Origin: Syntrophales bacterium
GTDB lineage: Bacteria > Desulfobacterota > Syntrophia > Syntrophales > UBA2210
Direction: 5' to 3'
DNA: 16,490 nucleotides
Assembly: GCA_023230565.1 (NCBI GenBank)
Contig: JALNXD010000058.1
Span: 1 to 16,490 of the forward strand
The notes under the pieces were generated by a model. The model had not been told where the DNA came from, searched no databases, and worked only from the letters and a program-made list of their open reading frames with translations. Positions 8,801 through 15,700 of this stretch are shown here, in pieces. The position numbers and the translations under genes are program-made. The first letter of the stretch is position 1. Each line of letters begins with the position of its first letter.

Positions 8801-10953
8801 CCCGTAGTATTAGGCGTGTAGTCCCTATTCTCGCCCGAAAGCGCGCCACCCCAGGCACCGGTGGATGGCGACCAGGCCTCGACCCAGATGCCGGCCATGG
8901 GCCCCTGGTCACCGGATACGGTCCCGGTTATGGTTGCACCGGTCGACATGATGAAGTTTACACCCGTGGCGCCGTCGGCGATATTGATCTGTTCCTGATA
9001 GAGATAATTCGGGTCGTAAACGGATACTATGTAATCCGTGATACCCTCCTGCAGGCCCTTGATGGTGTAATAGCCCTGGGCGTCGGTAAAGGCGCCGCTT
9101 CCCACGAAGGCCGTATCGGACCAGGCATTGACCCAGATATTGGCCATGCCGGTGTAGCCGTCGCTGGTGACCCGACCGGAGATACTCGCCCCTTCGGTGA
9201 AGATGAAGTTTCTCTCCGTGACCGGAGGTGCCTCGGAAGCAACGAATTCAGACTTGTCCCAACTGAGTGTTCCGCCGCCGGCGGTCCAGTAAATAGGCAT
9301 GAACTGATCGCCTGTAGGCGTGCCGCTCATCGGATCGTAGTAGGGCATGACGGTCAGGCGGTAGTCGCTCGCTTCCGAAAGCCCCATGATCGTGAAGGTG
9401 CCGTCGGTGCTGACCACACCGCCCCATGACCAGGTGCTTTCAGACCAGGCTTCCACCCAGACCGGGAAGTTTATTGGAGTATTCTGGGCGTCGGCGTAGA
9501 TACGGCCGGTGATGCCAAAGCCCTGGGACAGCTGCATGGTGATGCCGCTGATGCTTGCACCGGTGATGGCGACAAGTCCCGCATTGTAGTAATCGGGTGT
9601 CGTATTCGTCACGCCGTTGTCCACATAGTAGGCAGGCTGGTATACCGCTTCGCCGGGTATCTGATACTCGGGAGGCGGCGGGTAGTAGGAGATGCGGTAA
9701 GACCCTGCAATCAGGCCTTCGGCGGTGAAATTGCCGGTCGCATCGGTCATGACGCGGGCGCCGCAGTATTCCGTATCGGAGAAGATGTCGAGCCAGATGC
9801 CGGCAATCGGCGTTACGCCGTCGGTTTCATATATGGTTCCGCTGATGGAGTAATCACCGCCGCAGCCCTGGCCGGGACTCTGCTGTTCTCGGCCCCAGTT
9901 CCAGTCTCCCAGGGGAAGCAGATTGAAGATGATTCCGCCGTTTTCAGTGTATCCGGTGATAAGAGCGAGAAAATAGATCCCTTCGCCCACCTTCACCGAA
10001 AATACTTTTCCGATGTCTTCCGCCGTACCGGTAAGGGTCGATGAAGTTGCGGTTATATTGGTGTGATCGGGGAGGTAGGCCGTACCTTTTGCGGCATACC
10101 AGGCAGCGAAATCCGTAAAAAAGCCTTCAAAGTTTATTGTTGCCTGATTTACGTCGAGTATTTTTGTATCGGTATGGAACCACACGTGCCATTCGGCACC
10201 GATTGCCGCATCGACGTAGCTTTCGACATCAAAATTATAGGGCTGGTTAATGTCAAGTGTGACCGAATCGGATATGGTGCTTCCCGTGACCTTCAGGTAG
10301 CCCGTAATGGGACTGTCGGTAGGCATATTCACCCAGATTTCCGGAAAGGCGTACTCGAGAGGTGTTGTGGGGTCGAGGGCGCCCACGAGCATGGGGATCG
10401 GCTCACCGAATTCGCTGTATCCCGCCGCCGTATTGTTGATGACAGACGGGACGATTTGAATCGGATAGATGCCGTTATAGGCCTGGGACACATCAAAGGT
10501 GAGGTTGAAGAGGGTGTTGTTTGCCGTTTCGCCGGCCTGCACTCTGGCCGCGGCGATCATGGTGCCTTCGCCCATCTGCGATATGGGCCCCTCCACCCCT
10601 TTAACAAGTGGCTGCGTGTAGGTTTCGGTCCCGATGTCTACACTGGTTGGCGCATCAGGGGCTACTGTTGCGAATTGATGTGCAAAGGTATCGAAAAATG
10701 TGCTTTGCACATCCGTAAGCGTGAGCTCTTGTGTATCATAGAGAACTGTAAAGGCTGCCCCGGCAATTTGCGAAGGGTCATCTACAGTGATGTTAACCGT
10801 TGAAGCGGCACCTGCTGTTCCGTCTGCCGTAACATCGGGTATGCTCAGGGTCACCGCCGCAGGCTGTATCACTTCCGCCGGCGCTCCCGATGCCATGGCA
10901 AAGAGTAGTAGAAACACGAAAAAGAAAGATAATGCCTTGGATATTGATTTCAT
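5830..10953 (-). CDS. Giant secreted cohesin protein with 14 W-V-D-A-W-S beta-sandwich repeats
   Basis: This is a complete 1707-residue protein; the ATG at 10953 has an AAGGAG site at 10961-10966, seven bases upstream. Residues 1-26 form a signal peptide (A-P-A cut). Residues about 33-197 look like a cohesin: a strand with A-G-A-A-F-T-V-L-Y-D, then E-L-T-L-T-D-V, a central insertion, and L-F-N-L-T-F-D-V near the end. Residues 198-366 form a separate region I do not recognise. Residues 367-1707 are 14 repeats of about 84-115 residues, each starting I-S/T-G-T/R-V and carrying I-W-V-D-A-W-S, a G-x-Y-x-I-x-G-L strand and D-Y-x-V; this is the carboxypeptidase-regulatory-like (transthyretin-type) fold. 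The role is probably a long exported rod or scaffold displaying a cohesin at its tip. It follows the STN gene by 23 bp, so the two are co-translated. There is no LPxTG, membrane helix or catalytic motif. It could instead be an adhesin whose cohesin is a dimerisation module. Confidence 0.93.
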   Translation of the reverse strand: MKSISKALSFFFVFLLLFAMASGAPAEVIQPAAVTLSIPDVTADGTAGAASTVNITVDDPSQIAGAAFTVLYDTQELTLTDVQSTFFDTFAHQFATVAPDAPTSVDIGTETYTQPLVKGVEGPISQMGEGTMIAAARVQAGETANNTLFNLTFDVSQAYNGIYPIQIVPSVINNTAAGYSEFGEPIPMLVGALDPTTPLEYAFPEIWVNMPTDSPITGYLKVTGSTISDSVTLDINQPYNFDVESYVDAAIGAEWHVWFHTDTKILDVNQATINFEGFFTDFAAWYAAKGTAYLPDHTNITATSSTLTGTAEDIGKVFSVKVGEGIYFLALITGYTENGGIIFNLLPLGDWNWGREQQSPGQGCGGDYSISGTIYETDGVTPIAGIWLDIFSDTEYCGARVMTDATGNFTAEGLIAGSYRISYYPPPPEYQIPGEAVYQPAYYVDNGVTNTTPDYYNAGLVAITGASISGITMQLSQGFGITGRIYADAQNTPINFPVWVEAWSESTWSWGGVVSTDGTFTIMGLSEASDYRLTVMPYYDPMSGTPTGDQFMPIYWTAGGGTLSWDKSEFVASEAPPVTERNFIFTEGASISGRVTSDGYTGMANIWVNAWSDTAFVGSGAFTDAQGYYTIKGLQEGITDYIVSVYDPNYLYQEQINIADGATGVNFIMSTGATITGTVSGDQGPMAGIWVEAWSPSTGAWGGALSGENRDYTPNTTGTYYITGLPPANDYVVYVSPAGFQPQYWQNASSLETATPIELTANVNGIDFVLSSGNYIAGRVTDSVTGLPVTGIWIEAYSDTTYNWGNAQTDGNGEYKITGLNPASDYRVSYWPDPMSTLPYTQTFYGGTSWDTATLVDISGGSQTGIDLALSEGGKITGTVTTDGSTGVRNVWVDAWSETGLWGGASTKIDGTYEIKGLTAGADYTVTVYPPNKAPITYGSPVTPAPTATDVDFDFSALTGRTIKGNVSDSNSDPIVGAWVNVWSPSTGSWGEARTDALGNFTITGLAQASDFEVYIWSSEYGEFTKTGVTSGDGTTAIDPVVYSAGATISGTITGISEEGWYLWVDAWSESTYSWGGVQAVWNSVDGYTYQIKGLKSDVTDYIVSVWGYNEADGTNIMTLFYTAEGGTTNWSEAVKISLTGGNRDDINFTVDMGHSISGTVTLEGVTAPNPLLTGIWVDAWSDTTYSWGGAVTDVNGAYKITGLAEATDYRVTAGKEGYIPVFYNSTASTPSWDKATLVDVSAGDVTGVNLTLSKGGSITGTVTDVAGKALSNVWIDVWSPTLGYGSGAMTDVQGRYAVKQLIKGTTDYQVTAYPNSGDYRPVTQNNKKPGDVVNFTLGSGFTFYGKVLKPDASAYTGGGGVDLWNAGTYKWTELKTDGTFSISGLAAGDYQIMIWPNDPTYQTIEDTLTLNSGNTSQTAQAFTLDDGVSISGTVKDASGNGIANIWVDAWSQLSGSYGAAVTGSGGSYTITGLSSGSDYEVSVWPQGSYFGETRTVSNVTDDVTGINFTLSSGGSISGTVKYNGIPQANVLVYAWSLTAQSGGTGVTTTNGAYTIDGLAQKTSGGVTASDYVVTVYPPVSLGLAEFSKSGKSVGNTVDFELSAGQTITGYIKSTGDSPLANAKVKLFRAGSANNGDWVNNFFTGADGKFEIKGLASGNYNIQVEMTGYATAWYVDDSGNNATAENNRSLAGTVQPGTEITVKLTAQ
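5833..9855 (-). repeat. Array of 14 diverged transthyretin-like repeats
   Basis: The repeats span residues 367-1707 of the cohesin protein. Each carries a version of I-W-V-[DEN]-A-W-S about 15-20 residues in; variants include V-W-V-E-A-W-S, A-W-V-N-V-W-S and L-W-V-D-A-W-S. The codons for this motif are themselves similar between copies, so a GACCAGGC-x-TC-x-ACCCAGA pattern recurs on the plus strand, for example at 6599-6618. Repeats 1, 11, 13 and 14 are the most diverged. Confidence 0.9.
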
Positions 10954-10976
10954 GAGGTTGCTCCTTATTCGTTTGC

Positions 10977-11765
10977 TTAGCGTCCTGTCTGCTGTCGTTC
11001 CATTCTCTCAAATCCCTGCGCGCGCGCCTTGAGCCAGGCCTCACGCTGCTTCAGCTCCACTGTCTTGCGTGTAATTTCCGATCTGATGGAAGCTCCTTGT
11101 TCGCCATTCTGATTTTCTCGCAGCGACTGGCGGAGTTCGGCTATTTCCCGCCGTATCCGCATCATGTCCGCTCGTGCCTGCTTTGTCTGGAGCGATGAAG
11201 AAGTGTTTTCCGGCGCCTCTACCGAAGGAGCGGATTCGCCTCCCTCACTTTCGCCTTCTCCTTCACCCTTAGGGGGAGCTTCCTGCTCAGGTTCTTCTCT
11301 TGCCGGGGCTTCCTCTTTTGCTTCCCCTTCGTCTTCCGGTGCCGGCGGCGCTTCCCGCCTCGGGATGGCCGGCGTCTTAAGTCGCTCGAACTTGGGTGCG
11401 GCATTTCCCTTTTTGAAGACCTTCACTTCCTTCGGAACGATTTCGCCCTGTTCGTTTTCGGAATAGACCATGGTGTAGCTGTAATCCGAAAGTATGCGCT
11501 TAAGGCCTTCTTCCAGCGGCAGCTTCGAGATGTGCTTGGAAACGGAACCTTGAAGCCCTTCTTCTATACGGACGATCATGCCGGTCTGCCGGGATATTTC
11601 CGAAAGCACATCCCGCAGGGGTGTGCCGGTAATATCGGCGCTCATGAAATTGCCTTCTATTTTGATTGAAGCCTGGGCAAAGACCGGGCCGCCGGATGAT
11701 AAAAGAAAACCCGCCGCAGTGAAAACCGCAACAAGAAAAAGAGATATGGAAAATGTTTTATGCAT
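10977..11765 (-). CDS. Exported STN-domain protein with acidic linker and helical tail
   Basis: A complete 262-residue protein. Residues 1-30 form a signal peptide (V-F-A cut). Residues about 33-118 match the secretin/TonB short N-terminal (STN) domain: I-T-G-T-P-L-R-D-V-L, I-S-R-Q-T-G, then L-P-L-E-E-G-L and I-L. In known proteins this domain sits in the periplasm at the start of secretins and TonB-dependent receptors and mediates protein contact. Here no secretin barrel, TonB box or receptor plug follows. Residues about 133-190 are a Pro/Glu/Gly-rich acidic linker, and 195-258 form a charged, probably coiled-coil helix. The stop lies 23 bp before the giant cohesin gene, so a joint role is likely, such as an adaptor in export or assembly. 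There is no clear Shine-Dalgarno before the ATG at 11765. It could instead be a regulatory or structural periplasmic protein; its function is not known to me. Confidence 0.88.
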   Translation of the reverse strand: MHKTFSISLFLVAVFTAAGFLLSSGGPVFAQASIKIEGNFMSADITGTPLRDVLSEISRQTGMIVRIEEGLQGSVSKHISKLPLEEGLKRILSDYSYTMVYSENEQGEIVPKEVKVFKKGNAAPKFERLKTPAIPRREAPPAPEDEGEAKEEAPAREEPEQEAPPKGEGEGESEGGESAPSVEAPENTSSSLQTKQARADMMRIRREIAELRQSLRENQNGEQGASIRSEITRKTVELKQREAWLKARAQGFERMERQQTGR

Positions 11766-11771
11766 TCGGAC

Positions 11772-11800
11772 GTTATTCGTCTATTTCATTTATATGTAAA
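11772..11800 (-). promoter_or_regulatory. Possible sigma-70-like promoter, leaderless, for the STN gene
   Basis: On the minus strand a TTTACA box (11795-11800) and an AATAAC box (11772-11777) are 17 bases apart. Transcription would start at or next to the ATG at 11765, which fits the absence of a Shine-Dalgarno there. The -10 box matches the consensus at only four of six positions, so this is tentative. Confidence 0.25.
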
Positions 11801-11807
11801 GATAATC

Positions 11808-11824
11808 GGCAGGTATGGCCTGCC
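11808..11824 (-). terminator. Small hairpin between the 139-residue and STN genes
   Basis: GGCAGG (11808-11813) pairs with CCTGCC (11819-11824) around a five-base loop, 17 bases after the stop at 11841-11843. On the minus strand it is followed by a mixed AT-rich stretch with only a short T-run, so it is at best a weak terminator. Confidence 0.35.
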
Positions 11825-11840
11825 TGTGCATTTTTCCGGC

Positions 11841-12260
11841 TTATACGGTGAGAATGCGGGGAGGGGGTGATGCCGGTAATACTATGGCAGATTGATATAA
11901 AAATACATCAGATCCTTTCACCCGGAAAAAAGGGCTTGAGGAGGTTAAATCGACTGGTAAAGTCAGTGTGTAGCAGGCCTGCAGAATGGATGAAGGGTTT
12001 TGGCTGTTCTGGTCCCGTGCCGGGATAATGGATGTGGCAAGTCCGGCCGCTACGGAAAGAGACGTGAGAGCATCTGCCACGGCATCAGCAAAGGCAGAGG
12101 GATTCTCTGCGCTATGGGCGAAGTTCCTGACGCCCATGATGGCGTCCTCCAGGTCGACGGTGCCGTCACGGTTCATGTCGCCGGGACCGAAGACAGGGAT
12201 GCCCGATGCTATGAGAAACGTAATGAGAGCAATATGCAGTGTGAGCCTGATGCGCCGCAT
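11841..12260 (-). CDS. Small secreted protein with one dockerin-type calcium loop
   Basis: A complete 139-residue protein; the ATG at 12260 has a GAGG seven bases upstream. Residues 1-25 form a signal peptide (core I-A-L-I-T-F-L-I-A-S-G). Residues 27-48 are a textbook EF-hand-like dockerin loop: D28, N30, D32, G33, D36 and D39, followed by a helix with A-I-M-G-V. Residues 59-75 form a second helix ending S-V-A-A-G-L, like the partner helix of a dockerin but with no second loop. The rest (76-139) is Ser/Pro-rich with one Cys and a C-terminal P-P-P-R-I-L-T-V. The loop probably binds calcium. Whether half a dockerin can bind a cohesin is open: it may pair with another half or serve as a structural loop. 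Position ahead of the STN and cohesin genes suggests a link. I do not recognise the family beyond this motif. Confidence 0.82.
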   Translation of the reverse strand: MRRIRLTLHIALITFLIASGIPVFGPGDMNRDGTVDLEDAIMGVRNFAHSAENPSAFADAVADALTSLSVAAGLATSIIPARDQNSQNPSSILQACYTLTLPVDLTSSSPFFRVKGSDVFLYQSAIVLPASPPPRILTV

Positions 12261-12288
12261 TAAGAACCTCGGAAATTACCGGTACAGG

Positions 12289-12337
12289 GGATAGTATTTA
12301 GCAGAAATAGTAATTAAAAGTGTTTGCAATACTATCC
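12289..12337. promoter_or_regulatory. Perfect 10-bp inverted repeat, possible operator or leader hairpin
   Basis: GGATAGTATT (12289-12298) and AATACTATCC (12328-12337) are exact reverse complements separated by a 29-base AT-rich spacer. The upstream arm overlaps a possible -10 box of the 139-residue gene, about 70 bp before its ATG. Such a layout suits a dimeric repressor looping between half-sites or an RNA hairpin in the leader; the sequence alone cannot decide. Confidence 0.45.
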
Positions 12338-12358
12338 GCGTTTTATTGCATAAGTCAA
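12329..12358 (-). promoter_or_regulatory. Possible sigma-70-like promoter for the 139-residue gene
   Basis: On the minus strand TTGACT (12353-12358) lies 18 bases before TAGTAT (12329-12334), matching the consensus at five and four of six positions. It sits at the end of the repeat-rich gap, about 70 bp ahead of the ATG at 12260, where a promoter for the following genes would be expected. Confidence 0.35.
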
Positions 12359-12400
12359 GCATAAATTCTTCGTTTTTCTTCTTTTATTACCTTCGCCCCA

Positions 12401-12493
12401 ACCCCCCATCAAGGGGGAGTTCACCCCCACCCTGACCTCTCTGTTAAGGGGGAGCTCACCCCCACCCTGACCCTCCCCCATCAAGGGGGAGGG
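12401..12493. repeat. Tandem C/G-rich extragenic repeats, family member of 5703-5786
   Basis: A 27-base direct repeat occurs at 12411-12437 and 12446-12472 with one mismatch. It is followed by a perfect hairpin CCCTCCCCC (12471-12479), loop ATCAA, GGGGGAGGG (12485-12493). The CACCCTGACCCTC core and TCAAGGG turn are shared with the element at 5751-5783. It looks like a REP/MITE-type dispersed element present here in tandem. Confidence 0.75.
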
Positions 12494-12554
12494 AATATTT
12501 TTCTGGTCGCGGGAGTGATTCTTTACCGTTCCTTCTTCCCCTCCGCTTTGCTTG

Positions 12555-12663
12555 CCCTCCTCTTGTGGGAGGAGAATCACTTTCTTTTCCTTCCCATCCC
12601 CTTGCGGGAGGGAGCACTCTTTTTCCTTCCCCTCCCCTTGTGGGAGGGGATTGAGGGGAGGGG
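12555..12663. repeat. Cluster of three related GC-rich palindromes
   Basis: Three units at 12555-12574, 12593-12612 and 12629-12663 share a C-rich arm, a CTTGTGGG or CTTGCGGG turn and a G-rich arm, separated by T/C-rich stretches. The third unit is extended by a second G-rich arm. They differ from the 12401-12493 set in having TTGTGGG rather than TCAAGGG at the turn, so they may be a second subfamily. Confidence 0.65.
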
Positions 12664-12746
12664 TATCTCTGATTTCCTTTAAGAGCCTGTCGCCCCCATC
12701 CTCATATATTAAGGATAGGAGCGATAGATTCTCAAAGGCAGGGGTG

Positions 12747-12778
12747 AAGGGGAAGCAGGTTCGACCCTGCTTCCCCTT
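12747..12778 (-). terminator. Strong hairpin after the large NTF2/dockerin-like gene
   Basis: Arms AAGGGGAAGCAGG (12747-12759) and CCTGCTTCCCCTT (12766-12778) are perfectly complementary over 13 bp with a six-base loop. The hairpin begins nine bases after the stop codon at 12788-12790. On the minus strand the tail after it is not a long T-run, but stability and position make it the best candidate for ending the upstream transcript. Confidence 0.65.
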
Positions 12779-12787
12779 TTTCCCTAC

Positions 12788-15700
12788 TTAAAAGTTAGGT
12801 GTACCGTTCGGCTGGTACTTGTAATTGAAGGTGCTGATCCAAGGACCCAGATACTGGCCGGTGGTGTCCGTATCGTATCCGACCAGCGTGAATTCAACCG
12901 CCGCATAGGTCCCGTCAGGGAACTTGAAGGCGATGGTATGGCCCATCAAATCATAGAGAGGGATAAACCCGTCTATCCCGGGGTATTCATAGCCATCCGT
13001 AGGAACCTGTGTGACCGTACTAAGCGGTACGACACCCATGTCATGGGCCATGACACCTGGAGCCATATAAATAATATTCGTTTCCACAAGGAAGTCGGCG
13101 CCGTTCCACTGATAATAGGGTTCCACGTCTATCGAAAGGACCTGACTCACTGTTTCGGTAGAGAAGTCGAACCCGTCATTATCGTTCCAGGCCCGCGATG
13201 TCACCGTCGCCGTTCCCGAAACGGACTGTACCGGCGGAAGCGGAGTCCTGAGTCCTGCATTCGTCTGCAGCACATAGAGGACTTCCGGGAAGCCGATCCT
13301 GCCGTTGTTGTCCACGTCTCTCACGGTACTGAGGCCGGACGGATTCATTCCCGCCATGGCCTGGAGGGCCAGGATCGCCTGATCCAGTCCGGGAATTTCC
13401 GGTTCGGCTTGTCCAACTCCAACGGTTGCATCCTTAGGCGAAGCGAATGAGTAGGAGAATTCCGCCCATGTTCCCGTGGTCGAGAAGTTGGCATAATCAT
13501 GGGTAAGGGTTCCGTCAACCTGTCCGCCGTTTACAAAAGCGAAGAGATTTTCCGCCATGACGCTTTCACCGAAAATATAGGCCCGGCTTTCGTCGGGGAC
13601 AAAGATCCGGATAGACCTCTCGCCACCTGTGGGACCGTATATTGTGGTTCCGCAGTGAGCCGTAATACTTCCTATTGTCCCGCCGATTTCGGGGACCGCC
13701 CGCTTGGTCGGATCGCCCCAGCCCGGCAGAAGCGGGAAGATATCGCCGACCCAGTGATTCGTCTGGGCGATGATTCGAAGCGGCGTTGTTCCCAGTGTTG
13801 GATCGGTCACTATAAGGAATCCGAAGACGGAATTGAATTCTTCTCCCGCCTGGTTCAGATTTGCGAATGTGGTCGAGGCGATTGTCAATGTCCCCGATCC
13901 TGTTGGATCATAGGTTACCGTTGGCCTGGAATCGCCCATGACAGCGACTAGATGGGGAAGTTGTCCCTTCATGTCGATGGTGACCACTACCGGTGCTCCT
14001 GCCGGTATCCCGGCATCGCTGAGGTGGAGGAAATCCCGGTTGATGGGTCCGGACGCACCGAAGGCGTCGGGATTCGCGTTTGTAGGCATATTCTGTGTCA
14101 GAATGGAGCCCTTGGTACTATTAATGTTTGAAAAATCGGTGTCAGTAAATGCCGTAAGCAGTCCACCCCACCCGGTAGAGACGCCGGTGAGAGGCGCCGG
14201 TCCGGACGCGAATGGTGTCATTGCCGGAGCGCCGCTCGTAGTAGTACCCTGTATCTGTCCAGGAAGCACCCAGACCGTGCCCCCTTGATCGAACATGCCC
14301 TGATGTGCGGCACAGACATATGTGCCTGCCGCAACCGCGGAATTTAGTTGAATCGAAATAATTTCCGGCGCTGCCGGGCCTGTCGCTCCATAATGGAAGA
14401 ATACGGGCGCGGAATAGGCCTCATTCCCGTTTGCATCAACGGCAACCACCTGTACATTATAGTCGCCGGGGTTCAAATTCAACGTCCCGAGACTGAATGA
14501 GTGATTCAGGACCGGCTGATTTTCGCCGTTGTATACCTCATTCCCCAGGCCGTCGGTGATAATGAGATAATAAGCCGCCGCGCCGGTTACGGTATTCCAG
14601 GATACTTCTCCCAGTGTCTCGTTTACGGTGATTTCGCCGGCAGACAATGGCATCATCGGTGTTCCGGGATTGAAAGTATAGGTGATATCCCGGCTGCTTG
14701 TATCATTATATACGACATGGAAGACATAATCGCCTGCGTAATATCCCGGGAATTCCGCCGTGAGGAAGCTGGACTCCGAAGGATAGACCGCCCAGTATTC
14801 ATCGTAATCGAATGGAAGCGTGAAACTGGCGATGCCGGAGTTTGCCGGACCATTGACTGTGACGGAACTGATTCCCGTAATATTACCTCGCAGTCCGAAT
14901 TCAAGCTGATATCCGCCGGCAGAGCGCATGTAAAGCATGTCTGCCTGAACACCCGCCGTAGCGAAGAAGGACTCCTCCGTAACCGTGCCGGCCGCCACGG
15001 GGACAACGGCATTATTGTCGTTAATTTCAAAAGTGTAATCATTATGCGATGCAGTGACCTGATAGAGAACATACTGTTGCAATTCGTCATCAAGCGGTAC
15101 ATCTTTGACCACATACATGCCGTCTTCTCCGGAAGTCACCTGAGCATAGAACAGATCGGGATGCAGCGCATCAGGCGTCCACCTCTGGACCGTAACGGTT
15201 GCCCCGGCAACGGGCTGGGACGGATTGTCCTTCATTACCACACGGCCGAGAATCATGCCTGTTCCGGCGGTGTTTCCAAAGGCGGTGTATTCGGTGCCTG
15301 CAAAGAGTCTGTAGGGCAGACGTGCCTGGACATTTTCACCCAGTATCATATAACGGCTCAGAACAGGCGCGTAATCGGTGCCTGAGGGTTGGGGAATAGA
15401 CAGGTAAACCATATCACCCGCGGGAATGCCCGTGAGCGTGAATGCTCCCGCCTCGCCGTCTGCGGGGGCAGCTCCGATAAGCACCGGCGCTGGAACACCT
15501 CCGTCGGACGACAGCTGCCAGGCTTCCACCTGGGCATTGGCAACTCCGGTATTCGCTGTATTTCTCACCCAGCCGGAGAAGGAGACGCTGGTCGGAGCCG
15601 TTGCACTGTATATGAATTCCGTTTGCAGGATCGAGTAGTTGTCGCCGTCGCTGGTGACGATGTTGTAGTAGTAGGTGCCGCCGGCAAGGGGCGGACCATT

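Larger units (their letters stand above)
12261..12787. other. Non-coding region rich in repeats
   Basis: This 527-bp gap holds, from high to low coordinates, a strong hairpin next to the upstream gene's stop, a GC-rich palindrome cluster, a C/G-rich direct repeat cluster, and an AT-rich stretch with an inverted repeat and a possible promoter. Short open frames here, such as minus-strand 12332-12580 and plus-strand 12552-12791, are built from the repeats and are not believable genes. Confidence 0.75.

Noticed and set aside
12332..12580. Minus-strand open frame of 82 codons
   Set aside because: Its product is repeated S-P-L-M-G-E-G type peptide, a familiar artefact of translating the GC-rich extragenic palindromes.
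12401..12663. CRISPR array
   Set aside because: The repeats are palindromic, GC-rich and spaced irregularly with related rather than unique spacers, and no cas gene is present.
12552..12791. Plus-strand open frame of 79 codons
   Set aside because: It is translated from the second palindrome cluster (F-P-S-P-C-G-R repeats) and overlaps the end of the real gene on the other strand.
14290..14320. Cupredoxin (type 1 copper) domain from Y-V-C-A-A-H-Q-G-M
   Set aside because: The motif comes only about 25 residues after an Fn3-like domain, leaving no room for the strands and first copper-binding His of a cupredoxin, so the likeness is probably chance.
14501..15385. Plus-strand open frame of 294 codons
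   Set aside because: It is antisense to the Fn3-like and carboxypeptidase-regulatory-like part of the large gene. No domain, no Shine-Dalgarno.
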